Origin: CALKWS01 sp051020515
GTDB lineage: Bacteria; Actinomycetota; Actinomycetes; Actinomycetales; Beutenbergiaceae
Length of the DNA stretch: 64,000 nt
Direction of reading: 5' to 3'
NCBI RefSeq assembly: GCF_051020515.1
Contig: NZ_CP194857.1
Location: forward strand, 1,550,001-1,614,000
Shown: one piece after another, positions 55,102 through 62,622 of the stretch
How positions within the stretch are numbered: the stretch's first letter is position 1
How the letters are laid out: every line of letters begins with the position of its first letter
The notes under the pieces: model-generated
The model's database searches: none
What the model saw: only the letters and a program-made list of their open reading frames with translations
What the model was told of the DNA's origin: nothing
Position numbers and translations under genes: made by a program

Positions 55102-56199
55102 TCAGTTCAGGGCTGGGTCATCGCTGAGCGGGACCGGTGCCGGGCGCTCGCAGGTGCTGTGCACCGTCAACACCGCCTGCTGCTCGGCTGCTTGGGCGAT
55201 CCGGTCCATCACCTCGTGGACGTGGAAGCCGAGTTCGGCGCTCTGCCGGTGCGGTCCGCCGTCGTCGACCGCCCGGGCCATGTCAGCGAGGCCGTAACCC
55301 CGCCCGGCGTCCCGGTAACCGGCCAGGGGAGCCACCGGGGTGAACTCCGAGCCGACCCGGCCCAGCCGCACGTCGCCGTCGAACTGGTTCGGGTCGGGCA
55401 CGGCGATGCTGCCCTCGGCCCCGTAGACCTCGATCCGGGGTACCTCGGTGGCGACCACGTCGAAACTGACCACCAGGGTGGAGATGGCGCCACCGGCGTG
55501 CTGCAACAGCGCCGAGGTGAAGGTGTCCACGCTCACCGGAAGTACCTCACCGGCGCGCGGTGCGCCCTCGGGAACGATCCGCTCGGTACGGGCGCGACCG
55601 GCCATCGCCGCGACGGTGCGCACCGGGCCGAGCATGGTGACCAGGGCGGTCAGGTAGTACACGCCCATGTCCAGCAGCGGGCCACCGCCCGCGGCGTAGT
55701 AGTAGGCGGGGTTGGGGTGCCAGAACTCGTGCCCGGGGGCCAGCATGAACGCCGTGGCGCCGACCGGCGCTCCGATCCGGCCCTCATCGACCAGTGCCCG
55801 GGCGGTCTGGATGCCGGTGCCCAGCACGGTGTCCGGAGCGCTGCCCAGGCGCAGGCCGGTGTCGGTGGTCGCGCTCATGAGTTCCTCCGCCTCGGTGGGT
55901 GTGGTGGCGAAGGGCTTCTCCAGGTAGACGTGCTTACCCGCCTCGAAGGCGGCCAGCGCGAGCGGGGCGTGCGCGGTGGGCGTGGTCAGGTTCAGCACCA
56001 CATCGACGGTGTCCGCCTGCAGCAGGTCGGTCACCTGCAGCGCGGGAACTCCTTCGGCGTCGGCCACCGCGCGGGCGGCGGGCTCGTGGACGTCGCTGAC
56101 GGCGGTCAGGTTCAGGTTGCCCAGCCGGCGCAGGTTGTCCAGGTACTGGCGGGAGATGTTGCCGCAGCCGATGATCCCGACGTTCAGCGGCTGGCCCAC
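55102..56199 (-). CDS. Gfo/Idh/MocA family oxidoreductase 2
   Basis: A 365-residue NAD(P)-binding oxidoreductase: NVGIIGCGNISRQYLDNL is the Rossmann start, LEKPFATTPTEAEELM the EKP motif and GPLLDMGVYYLTALVTMLG the second-domain signature. It starts at GTG (complement 56197-56199), overlapping the ThuA stop by 16 bases, so the two are translationally coupled. Its substrate is unknown; a sugar pathway is suggested by the neighbours. Confidence 0.9.
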   Translation of the reverse strand: MGQPLNVGIIGCGNISRQYLDNLRRLGNLNLTAVSDVHEPAARAVADAEGVPALQVTDLLQADTVDVVLNLTTPTAHAPLALAAFEAGKHVYLEKPFATTPTEAEELMSATTDTGLRLGSAPDTVLGTGIQTARALVDEGRIGAPVGATAFMLAPGHEFWHPNPAYYYAAGGGPLLDMGVYYLTALVTMLGPVRTVAAMAGRARTERIVPEGAPRAGEVLPVSVDTFTSALLQHAGGAISTLVVSFDVVATEVPRIEVYGAEGSIAVPDPNQFDGDVRLGRVGSEFTPVAPLAGYRDAGRGYGLADMARAVDDGGPHRQSAELGFHVHEVMDRIAQAAEQQAVLTVHSTCERPAPVPLSDDPALN

Positions 56200-56917
56200 A
56201 ACAGCCCTCTGCGCACGATGGTGCCCACGTTGTCGTCCCGCAGGATGTCCACGCGGTGACCGGGGGTGCACACGAAGATGCGCCCGGCACCCCACAGCCT
56301 GGTCCACACCGCGGGTGAGGTGACCTCCCGGTGCCAGGGGTCCCAGGGGCGTACCTTCTGGGTGGTGGTGGCCAGCACGTCGTTGTAGTCATCGGCCAGG
56401 ACCCAGTACTGCTCGGTGACCAGGTCGAAGTCGGAGATGCCGGCGGTGATGGGGTGGTTTCGGCCGGCGCCGGTGATCTCGATGGTGTGCGGGACGTAGT
56501 TGTCGTCCATGTGACCGCGGCGTTCCTCCGGGGCCTTGCCCGGGTGGGTAGCGAACTGCCCGCCCACCAGGTGCAGGTAGTCGGAGTTGTTCCGGTAGGA
56601 GTCGGCGATGCCGCCGTGCCAGCCGCCGAAGCCGGTGCCGGCCTCGATCGCGGCGCGCAGGCCGGTGAACTGCCCATCGGTGATGGTGTTCATCGTGTTG
56701 CACTGCATGATCAGATCGATGCCGGCCATCAGGTCGGCGTCGGCATAAGGCTCGGGCGACTCGTGAACCTGCACCTCGAAGCCGTGCTCGCGCAGGAACG
56801 GGATGAATTCCTCGGTGGCCTCGATGGGCTGGTGTCCGTCCCAACCGCCGCGGACCACCAGGGGGCGTGGCGGGCGCGGCTGCTGTCGAAGTCCGGCAGA
56901 GTTCGGGGGTCAGTCAT
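56184..56917 (-). CDS. ThuA-like (trehalose utilisation) domain protein, one frameshift
   Basis: A protein of about 244 residues with the class-I glutamine-amidotransferase-like ThuA fold, found in sugar operons. Conserved pieces include VVRGGWDGHQPIEATEEFI, GGWHGGIADSYR and the closing RDDNVGTIVRRGLLW. Likely start ATG (complement 56915-56917, MTDPRTLPDFDSSRARHAP), with one missing G in the plus-strand run 56861-56865 breaking the frame right after this; adding it restores APLVVRGGWDGHQ. Enzymatic role unproven. Leads the sugar operon. Confidence 0.82.
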
Positions 56918-57074
56918 GGGGTCGCTCTTCACCGTCGGGAGCAGGGCACGAGAGTAATCCTAGCGGATTTGTTCTGGACGCCAACGAAATAGGCCGACAG
57001 TGCGCCGACGCGAGCGATCTCGGCCCGCCCGACACGTCGATTTTCCCTGGGCGTCCCTCGCCCGATCCGGCAGG

Positions 57075-57890
57075 ATGAGGCCGGTGAACGACGTCAGGAA
57101 CCTGATCGACCCGAATGGTCGGCCGGTGACCAGAGCAGACCTGGCCGCGGATCTGCGCGGTCTGGGACTTCGCCCCGGTGATGTCGTGCTGGTGCACAGC
57201 AGTCTGCGCTCGATCGGCTGGGTGGCCGGTGGCACGTTCGCCGTGCTGCAGGCGCTGCAGGACGTGCTCACCGATGCCGGCACGCTGGTGGTGCCCACGC
57301 ATACCTCCGGCCTGACCGACCCCGCAGGCTGGGCAGCACCCGCGGTACCGGAGCATTGGTGGCCGGTGATCCGCGGCGAGATGCCGGCATTCGACCGGCG
57401 CCGTACGCCCAGTGAGCACATGGGCCTCATCGCCGAGACGTTACGAACCTGGCCCGGGGTGCACCGCAGCAACCACCCGCACGTCTCCTTCGCCGCGTGG
57501 GGCGCGCAGGCCGAGAGGGTGACCGCGGGGCATCAACTTGCCTGGTCCCTCGGCGAGAACTCACCGCTGGCGCGGGTCTACGAACTGGGTGGCCGGACGC
57601 TGCTGCTCGGCACCACCAACTGCACCAGTCTTCATCTGGCCGAGGCCCGCGCCGGCACCTCGCCGGTGACTCGCCAGGGCGCGCCGGTCAACCGCGACGG
57701 CAGGCGCGAGTGGGTCACCTTCGAGGACTGGGACTACGACGACGAGGCGTTCGAGGCCATCCTGGCCGACTTCTGCCGCGCCTACGATGTTCAGCCCGGC
57801 AGCGTTGGGTCCGCACGGACCCTGTTGATCGACCAGGTATCGCTGGTCGACTTCGACTTCGCCGAGGAGGCATTGCGCCGCGCCGGGTGA
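57075..57890 (+). CDS. AAC(3)-like aminoglycoside N-acetyltransferase family protein
   Basis: A 271-residue protein of the antibiotic N-acetyltransferase family, which uses acetyl-CoA. Recognisable: GDVVLVHSSLRSIGWVAGG near residue 40, VVPTHTSGLTDPAGW, RTPSEHMGLIAETLR, RSNHPHVSFAAWGAQAE and GRTLLLGTTNCTSLHLAE. Start ATG 57075 or GTG 57084. It may be an environmental relative without drug activity. It diverges from the sugar operon. Confidence 0.88.
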   Translation: MRPVNDVRNLIDPNGRPVTRADLAADLRGLGLRPGDVVLVHSSLRSIGWVAGGTFAVLQALQDVLTDAGTLVVPTHTSGLTDPAGWAAPAVPEHWWPVIRGEMPAFDRRRTPSEHMGLIAETLRTWPGVHRSNHPHVSFAAWGAQAERVTAGHQLAWSLGENSPLARVYELGGRTLLLGTTNCTSLHLAEARAGTSPVTRQGAPVNRDGRREWVTFEDWDYDDEAFEAILADFCRAYDVQPGSVGSARTLLIDQVSLVDFDFAEEALRRAG

Positions 57891-57913
57891 GTGTCATGCA
57901 CTCGACGCACTGC

Positions 57914-59671
57914 TCACTGCACCGCCGGCGGCGCGTCGCCGGCCATCGGCACCATCGTCTTGAAACCACGCCAGTGGGTGCCCGGAACAGTGATGGGGCC
58001 GTTCCAGAGCGGGCGACTTCCGCGGGGACCGTGCTGCCACTGCCGGAAGTGGTAGAGCAACATCTCACCGGACGGATAGAGGCCCGCGATGAAGCCGTGG
58101 CCGAAGGCGAAGACGCGCGTGAACACGTTCCAGCCATGCCCGATCTTGACCGGGCCCTCCCATTGCCTGCCCTGCTGCGCCCCGGTCTGGTGGCGGTGCC
58201 AGTAGAGGTCGCCGTCGTCGTCGATGCCGTACAGCACCCCACTGCCTCCACCGAAGGTGGTGGGGTAGCGGCGCCAGTTGCGGACGATCCGGTCGGTGCG
58301 CAGGCCTTTCGTGCCGTTGGCCGGGTCGGTGTGGACGAGCAGTTCCAGCGAGCGCTTGATCCGCACGTCATCGACGTAGGTGGTGGTGATGAAGAACCGC
58401 CCCCCGCCGGCGTTGGCGGTTGAATGGTGCTGGAAGAGGGTGCTCCCGCAGGGCTCCAGTAGCCGGCGCGGCCCGGTCCAGCCCGCTGGCCCGCGGTCGA
58501 GGTCGTCGTGCCGGTACCAGTCGATCGCCCCGTCGCCGGAGAAGGCGTAGACCACGTTGGTGTGCGTGCCGAGTACATCCGTGAAGTGCTGCCACCCGGT
58601 GCCGACCACCTCTCCCACCGGCGTCACGACCGGTGCCTCGTCCAGCGCTGTGGTGGTGTCGAACTGGTAGCGGCGCAGAACCCCGCTGGGCTCGATTCCG
58701 TAGAGCACGAGCCGGTGTGCCGTCCAGTCCGGGAACCGTCCGACGTAGGGATCTGCGAGCGTGCCGCGGTCCCGGAGGCGGGTCGCTGCCTCCTCGATCA
58801 CGCGCTGGGTCTTCAGTTGTGCGAAGCCGTCCTCCAGTAGCGCCTCGTCCTGGTCGGCGATCCGCGGGTCCACCGTGCACATCGTGTTCGTGGCGGGCCC
58901 GACGTAAAGACGCACGTTGCGGATGCCCCTTCGGGTTCGATCGATTCGATTGACGGCGACGAAGGCGTACTCGCAGTGGCCCGAGGCGGTGACGTACTTC
59001 GTGCTGACCACCACCTCGACGTTGATCGCGGTGCGGAACCGTTCGGCGAGTGACCGGGCAGGGGTCTGGTGGGGGATCCAATCCCGGCGGGTGGCGACCC
59101 ACCCGAGGACCTCATCGGCGCCCGCTCGTGCCGAAGCCGCCGGTTCTCCCGCGGCGAGGCGGACATGGGTCGACAGAGCCCAAAGCATCGCGCCGACGGC
59201 GAACGTCGGGAGCGGGACGCCCTTGAACTCCGGCTCCGCCGGTCGCCAGGTGTCGGGGGCGTCCTCCGGTTTCCGTTGGATGTCGCTCCAGAGCCAGAGA
59301 TCCTCGTCGCCATACATCGCCCGGAGCCGGTCGAGGGATTTGCCGGCAATGCTCCCCCGTTTCTCGGGATGGCCGCGGAGGTCGCGTGCCCACCCGGCGA
59401 AGGACAGGTGGTGCTCCCGGATCGTCCTGATCCGGGCCCGGTTCTCGCCCTGAGCGACCCGGACCTCCAGATCGCTGAGCCTGTCGTCGAGAGCGGCGAC
59501 GTCCCGCTCGAGCAGTCCGACCCGTTCGTCGAGCAGGCGGATCGCCTCGTCCGTGTCGCTCTCCCGGCCGAAGTTGTAGATCCCCTCGACGATCTTGTAG
59601 GCCGTGACCACATAGTTCACGTAGGGGATGGCACTGGCGATCGTGACATAGACGTCGTCACCTTCGGGCAT
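57914..59671 (-). CDS. Tachylectin-like beta-propeller protein with helical N-terminus
   Basis: A protein of about 585 residues with three parts. An N-terminal region has a hydrophobic helix (IASAIPYVNYVVTAYKIV) and a coiled coil (RLLDERVGLLERDVAAL). A middle region of about 250 residues has no recognisable motif. The C-terminal 240 residues resemble tachylectin-2 propeller repeats, with VYAFSGDGAIDWYRH, LYGIDDDGDLYWHRH and FIAGLYPSGEMLLYHF. Start ATG 59671 has an AGGA site; GTG 59689 immediately follows the upstream stop. Codon use is like its neighbours. Sugar binding is inferred; function unknown. Confidence 0.72.
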   Translation of the reverse strand: MPEGDDVYVTIASAIPYVNYVVTAYKIVEGIYNFGRESDTDEAIRLLDERVGLLERDVAALDDRLSDLEVRVAQGENRARIRTIREHHLSFAGWARDLRGHPEKRGSIAGKSLDRLRAMYGDEDLWLWSDIQRKPEDAPDTWRPAEPEFKGVPLPTFAVGAMLWALSTHVRLAAGEPAASARAGADEVLGWVATRRDWIPHQTPARSLAERFRTAINVEVVVSTKYVTASGHCEYAFVAVNRIDRTRRGIRNVRLYVGPATNTMCTVDPRIADQDEALLEDGFAQLKTQRVIEEAATRLRDRGTLADPYVGRFPDWTAHRLVLYGIEPSGVLRRYQFDTTTALDEAPVVTPVGEVVGTGWQHFTDVLGTHTNVVYAFSGDGAIDWYRHDDLDRGPAGWTGPRRLLEPCGSTLFQHHSTANAGGGRFFITTTYVDDVRIKRSLELLVHTDPANGTKGLRTDRIVRNWRRYPTTFGGGSGVLYGIDDDGDLYWHRHQTGAQQGRQWEGPVKIGHGWNVFTRVFAFGHGFIAGLYPSGEMLLYHFRQWQHGPRGSRPLWNGPITVPGTHWRGFKTMVPMAGDAPPAVQ

Positions 59672-59689
59672 GGTCTCGTTCCTGTTCAC

Positions 59690-60397
59690 TCAGGCGGTCG
59701 GCACCTCGCCGGTCGCATCGGCATGTGGTCCGCGCGCCGAGCGGGTCGGTGACTGCGGACGGAAGCGACGGGTCGTGATGAGCATGGGGGCGGCGTGCAC
59801 ATGCGCCGAGTTGTCCGTGAGTTCGAGGAGGGTGGCCGCAACGTCTCCGAGTCGCACCGAACTGGTGGGCCCCAGGGCGAACCGGCCGGTCTGCCCCCGG
59901 CCCGAGGCGGGTCCCTTGACGATGCGCGGCACCCGGACCAGTGTCCATGCGAGATCGTCGGTTCCCCGGAGCAGGTCACCCAGCGCCGCGCTGTGGCCCA
60001 GGAGCGGACGACACCGCAGGGCGAGCAGTGCCCGCATGACGCTGCGGCCCGCGTTGTTTGGGTCGCCGGGAAAGTCGATGTGGAAACCCTGGAGGACCAC
60101 CAGGCGGGCCGGTCCGTCCCGCTGCATCGCGGCCACGATGTTGGCGGTTCCGACCGCCATGCTGGCCGGTCCCCGGAAGCCGCCCAAGGTCGACACGACG
60201 ACATCCGCCCCGGCGATCGCGCATGCCACGGCGTCCGGGTCGAGCGCATCACCACGAACGACCTCGCACCGTGCAAGGGCCGGTGGTGCCGCGGTCGAGG
60301 GCCGAACGAAACTTCGCACGGTGTGTCCTTCACGGACGGCCAACTCCACCAGTGCGCTGCCGGCCAAACCACTAGCCCCGAATACCGTCATCCTCAT
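59690..60397 (-). CDS. NmrA/atypical-SDR NAD(P)-binding protein
   Basis: A 235-residue Rossmann protein of the NmrA/SDR type. The binding loop is TVFGASGLAGSALVELA, with GDALDPDAVACAIAGADVV and STLGGF. The usual active-site Tyr-x-x-x-Lys of classic SDRs is not evident, as in other atypical members. ATG (complement 60395-60397) has AAAGGAG. It runs away from the LuxR gene, 105 bp apart, and into the tachylectin-like gene (stop touches its candidate GTG start), so these two are probably one operon. Confidence 0.85.
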   Translation of the reverse strand: MRMTVFGASGLAGSALVELAVREGHTVRSFVRPSTAAPPALARCEVVRGDALDPDAVACAIAGADVVVSTLGGFRGPASMAVGTANIVAAMQRDGPARLVVLQGFHIDFPGDPNNAGRSVMRALLALRCRPLLGHSAALGDLLRGTDDLAWTLVRVPRIVKGPASGRGQTGRFALGPTSSVRLGDVAATLLELTDNSAHVHAAPMLITTRRFRPQSPTRSARGPHADATGEVPTA

Positions 60398-60490
60398 GGC
60401 CTGCTCCTTTCCGGTGGGGCCACGGTAGGGAGGGGGCGGCGCCGAGGGTATGCCAGAAATCTGCCATTCTCCTGAAGTGCACCTCGGGCC

Positions 60491-60496
60491 TAGACT
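60491..60496 (+). promoter_or_regulatory. -10 box of the LuxR-type regulator (leaderless)
   Basis: TAGACT ends six bases before the GTG at 60503. No ribosome site. It is a good match to the TANNNT consensus. Confidence 0.55.
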
Positions 60497-60502
60497 GGGG
60501 CG

Positions 60503-61639
60503 GTGAGCGTCGACCGGACGGAGCGGGCGATCGAGAAGGTCGCCGCTCTCGCCGCGACACCGATGGACCTGGTCTCGTTCTGGAGATCCTGCACCGAGGT
60601 CCTCGCACCTGTGATCCCGCACTACTGGACCCCGTGCTACTTCACCCTCGACCCCGCATCGCTGCTAGTCACCAGCCACTTCCACGAAGGGCTGGACGCC
60701 TTCCCCGCCGAGGCGCTCGCGCAGGAGTACTACGGCGACGACGTCAACAGGCTCATCGACATCGCCCTGTCGCCCAGCGGCGTCTCCACCCTCCACGAGG
60801 CGACGGGGGGTGACCCGAGCGCAAGTGCGCGGTGGCGGTTCAACATGACGATGGGCGGGGACCAGGAGATGCTCGCCCGGCTCCGCACGAGGGAGGGCGA
60901 GACCTGGGGTGCGCTCGGCCTGTACCGGAAGCCGGGTGCGCCGATGTTCGACGAGCAGGACAAGAGGTTCCTCCAGGTAATAGGACCACACCTGGCGGCC
61001 GGAGTGCGACGAGCCATGACGATCGGAGAAGCGAAGGACCCCGAGGCTGCCGACGGTCCCGGGCTGGTGGTGATCGACGACACCTGGAGCGTGCGATCGG
61101 CCACTCCGGGCGCCGCCCACTGGCTGGACCGTCTCCGCGACGCGCAGACCACCGCCGAGGGGCTCCCACCCTCGGTCGTCGCGGTGGCTGCGCAGGGTCT
61201 GCAGAGCCTCAGCCGGCACGAGCCCGCCACGGTCGCCTTCTCCCGGGTGCTGGCACCGGATGGCACCTGGATCCTGCTCCATGGCGCCCCGCTCAGCGGT
61301 GAGGGCGGACGCAGGGTCGCGGTGATCATCGAACCGGCCCACCCTGCACGGATATACCCGCTGCTGATGTCGGCCTACGGCCTGACGGCCCGGGAGCGTG
61401 AGGTCGTGGAACTCGTGCTCACCGGATCCTCCACCAGCGAGATCGCCACGGCGTTGTTCATCTCCCGGCTGACGGTCCAGAACCATCTGGGGAACATCTT
61501 CGCCAAGACCGGCGTGCGCAGCAGGCGGGACCTGGTGGGCAAGGTCTTCTTCTCCCACTATGAGCCACGCCTGCGCGACAACGAGCGGCGTGTGCTGCGC
61601 GGTGCACCTATGCGCGGCGGCCCCGCAAATCCCGACTGA
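60503..61639 (+). CDS. LuxR-type transcriptional regulator with GAF-like N-terminal domain
   Basis: A 378-residue regulator. The C-terminal LuxR HTH is clear: YGLTAREREVVELVLTG and STSEIATALFISRLTVQNHL near residues 290-330. The N-terminal 180 residues look like a GAF/PAS-type sensor domain, with no recognisable ligand residues. No receiver domain, so it is likely a ligand-sensing rather than phosphorylated regulator. Probably controls the divergent NmrA-like/tachylectin-like pair. GTG start 60503 is leaderless. Confidence 0.86.
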   Translation: MSVDRTERAIEKVAALAATPMDLVSFWRSCTEVLAPVIPHYWTPCYFTLDPASLLVTSHFHEGLDAFPAEALAQEYYGDDVNRLIDIALSPSGVSTLHEATGGDPSASARWRFNMTMGGDQEMLARLRTREGETWGALGLYRKPGAPMFDEQDKRFLQVIGPHLAAGVRRAMTIGEAKDPEAADGPGLVVIDDTWSVRSATPGAAHWLDRLRDAQTTAEGLPPSVVAVAAQGLQSLSRHEPATVAFSRVLAPDGTWILLHGAPLSGEGGRRVAVIIEPAHPARIYPLLMSAYGLTAREREVVELVLTGSSTSEIATALFISRLTVQNHLGNIFAKTGVRSRRDLVGKVFFSHYEPRLRDNERRVLRGAPMRGGPANPD

Positions 61640-62456
61640 TCACGCGTCCAGGTGGTCGGCGAGGAACGCGTCGACGGCCTCGTGGTAACGGCCGGGCTGG
61701 TCCCGTCGGACGCAGTGACCGGACTCGGGGATCACGACCGTGCGGACCGAGTCGTTGCGCACCGGACGCGGAGCCATCGGCGCCTCCGGCGGGAGGATGA
61801 GCAGGGTGGGGACGCTCAGCGCCTCGAAACGCTCCTCCCAGAGCGCTTCACCCAGGAACAGGCCCACGAGCGATGTACCGGCGATCCACGAGCGGTTTGC
61901 AGGCGGCCCAGGCTTCCACCTCGGTCCGCGTCCAGGGGGTCTCGCGCAGCATCCGTTCGATCTGGGTCCCCGGATCGACCATGCTGTCCAGCAGCGCCTC
62001 GTTCGCTGCCACGAACTGCGGATCGGGAGTTGAGCCGCTCGGCCTGGCCGGGTCCTCCAGGACGAGGGCGGCGATGTACCGGGGGCGTGCCAGCGCGGCA
62101 CGCAGTGCGAGAAACCCCCCGAGCGAGTGCCCGATGAGTGCCACCGGTTCACCGATGTGCTCGAGCACAGCCAGCACGTCGTCGAGCATGACGTCCGGGG
62201 CGGCGTCGAGCTGATCCTCGGCAAACCGAGGGGAGCGGCCGTGGCCGCGTAGGTCCGGAGAGTGGATGTCCCACCGCTCCTGCCAGTGTGAGACCAGGTC
62301 CGGCCACGCGGTGCCGGCGTCGGTGACTCCATGTAGGAGCACCACGGGCCTGGCCCCGCTGGCCGTATCGGTGAGTGTGTAGTGGCTGCACAGGGCAAGG
62401 CTAGGGCCGTGGTGGCGCGGTACCGCGAAACCTGGGAATAGACCGTCCGCGCGCAT
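61640..62456 (-). CDS. Alpha/beta hydrolase, one frameshift
   Basis: An alpha/beta-hydrolase fold protein of about 270 residues. The oxyanion HG is in VVLLHGVTDAGTAWPDL; the nucleophile elbow is GHSLGGFLAL; the catalytic His is probably in ESGHCVRRDQ, with an Asp before it. Substrate unknown (esterase or epoxide-hydrolase-like). One extra base near 61875 breaks the frame between VDRRY and SLVGLFLGEALWEERF. Start ATG (complement 62454-62456) is five bases from a TAGGCT -10 box which HAIR element 1 overlaps, so it may be heat-regulated. Confidence 0.83.
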
Positions 62457-62457
62457 A

Positions 62458-62478
62458 GTTGAGCCTAATAGACTCAAG
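62458..62478. promoter_or_regulatory. HAIR element 1 near dnaK
   Basis: GTTGAGC (62458-62464), spacer CTAATAG and ACTCAAG (62472-62478) match the HspR consensus CTTGAGT-N7-ACTCAAG in 12 of 14 arm bases. It also overlaps the -10 box of the leftward alpha/beta hydrolase gene, and lies upstream of the dnaK promoter. Confidence 0.82.
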
Positions 62479-62493
62479 TTCTTCGATCTGGGT

Positions 62494-62522
62494 TTGACAA
62501 CGGAATCCGGGCAGGTGAATCT
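62494..62522 (+). promoter_or_regulatory. dnaK promoter
   Basis: TTGACA (62494-62499), a 17-bp spacer and GAATCT (62517-62522) form a good promoter. HAIR element 2 overlaps its -10 end and the start point, as expected for repression. Confidence 0.6.
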
Positions 62523-62541
62523 TGAGTGCGCACGACTCAAC
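62521..62541. promoter_or_regulatory. HAIR element 2 near dnaK
   Basis: CTTGAGT (62521-62527), spacer GCGCACG and ACTCAAC (62535-62541) match the HAIR consensus at 13 of 14 arm bases. It starts inside the dnaK promoter's -10 box. HspR binding here should repress dnaK until heat shock. Confidence 0.88.
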
Positions 62542-62622
62542 CGTGAACCTTTCGAGGCTCACCAGCGCCACGAACATCCCCGAATCAATCGCCGGCCCAC
62601 AGGCCGGGAAGGAGCAATCACC

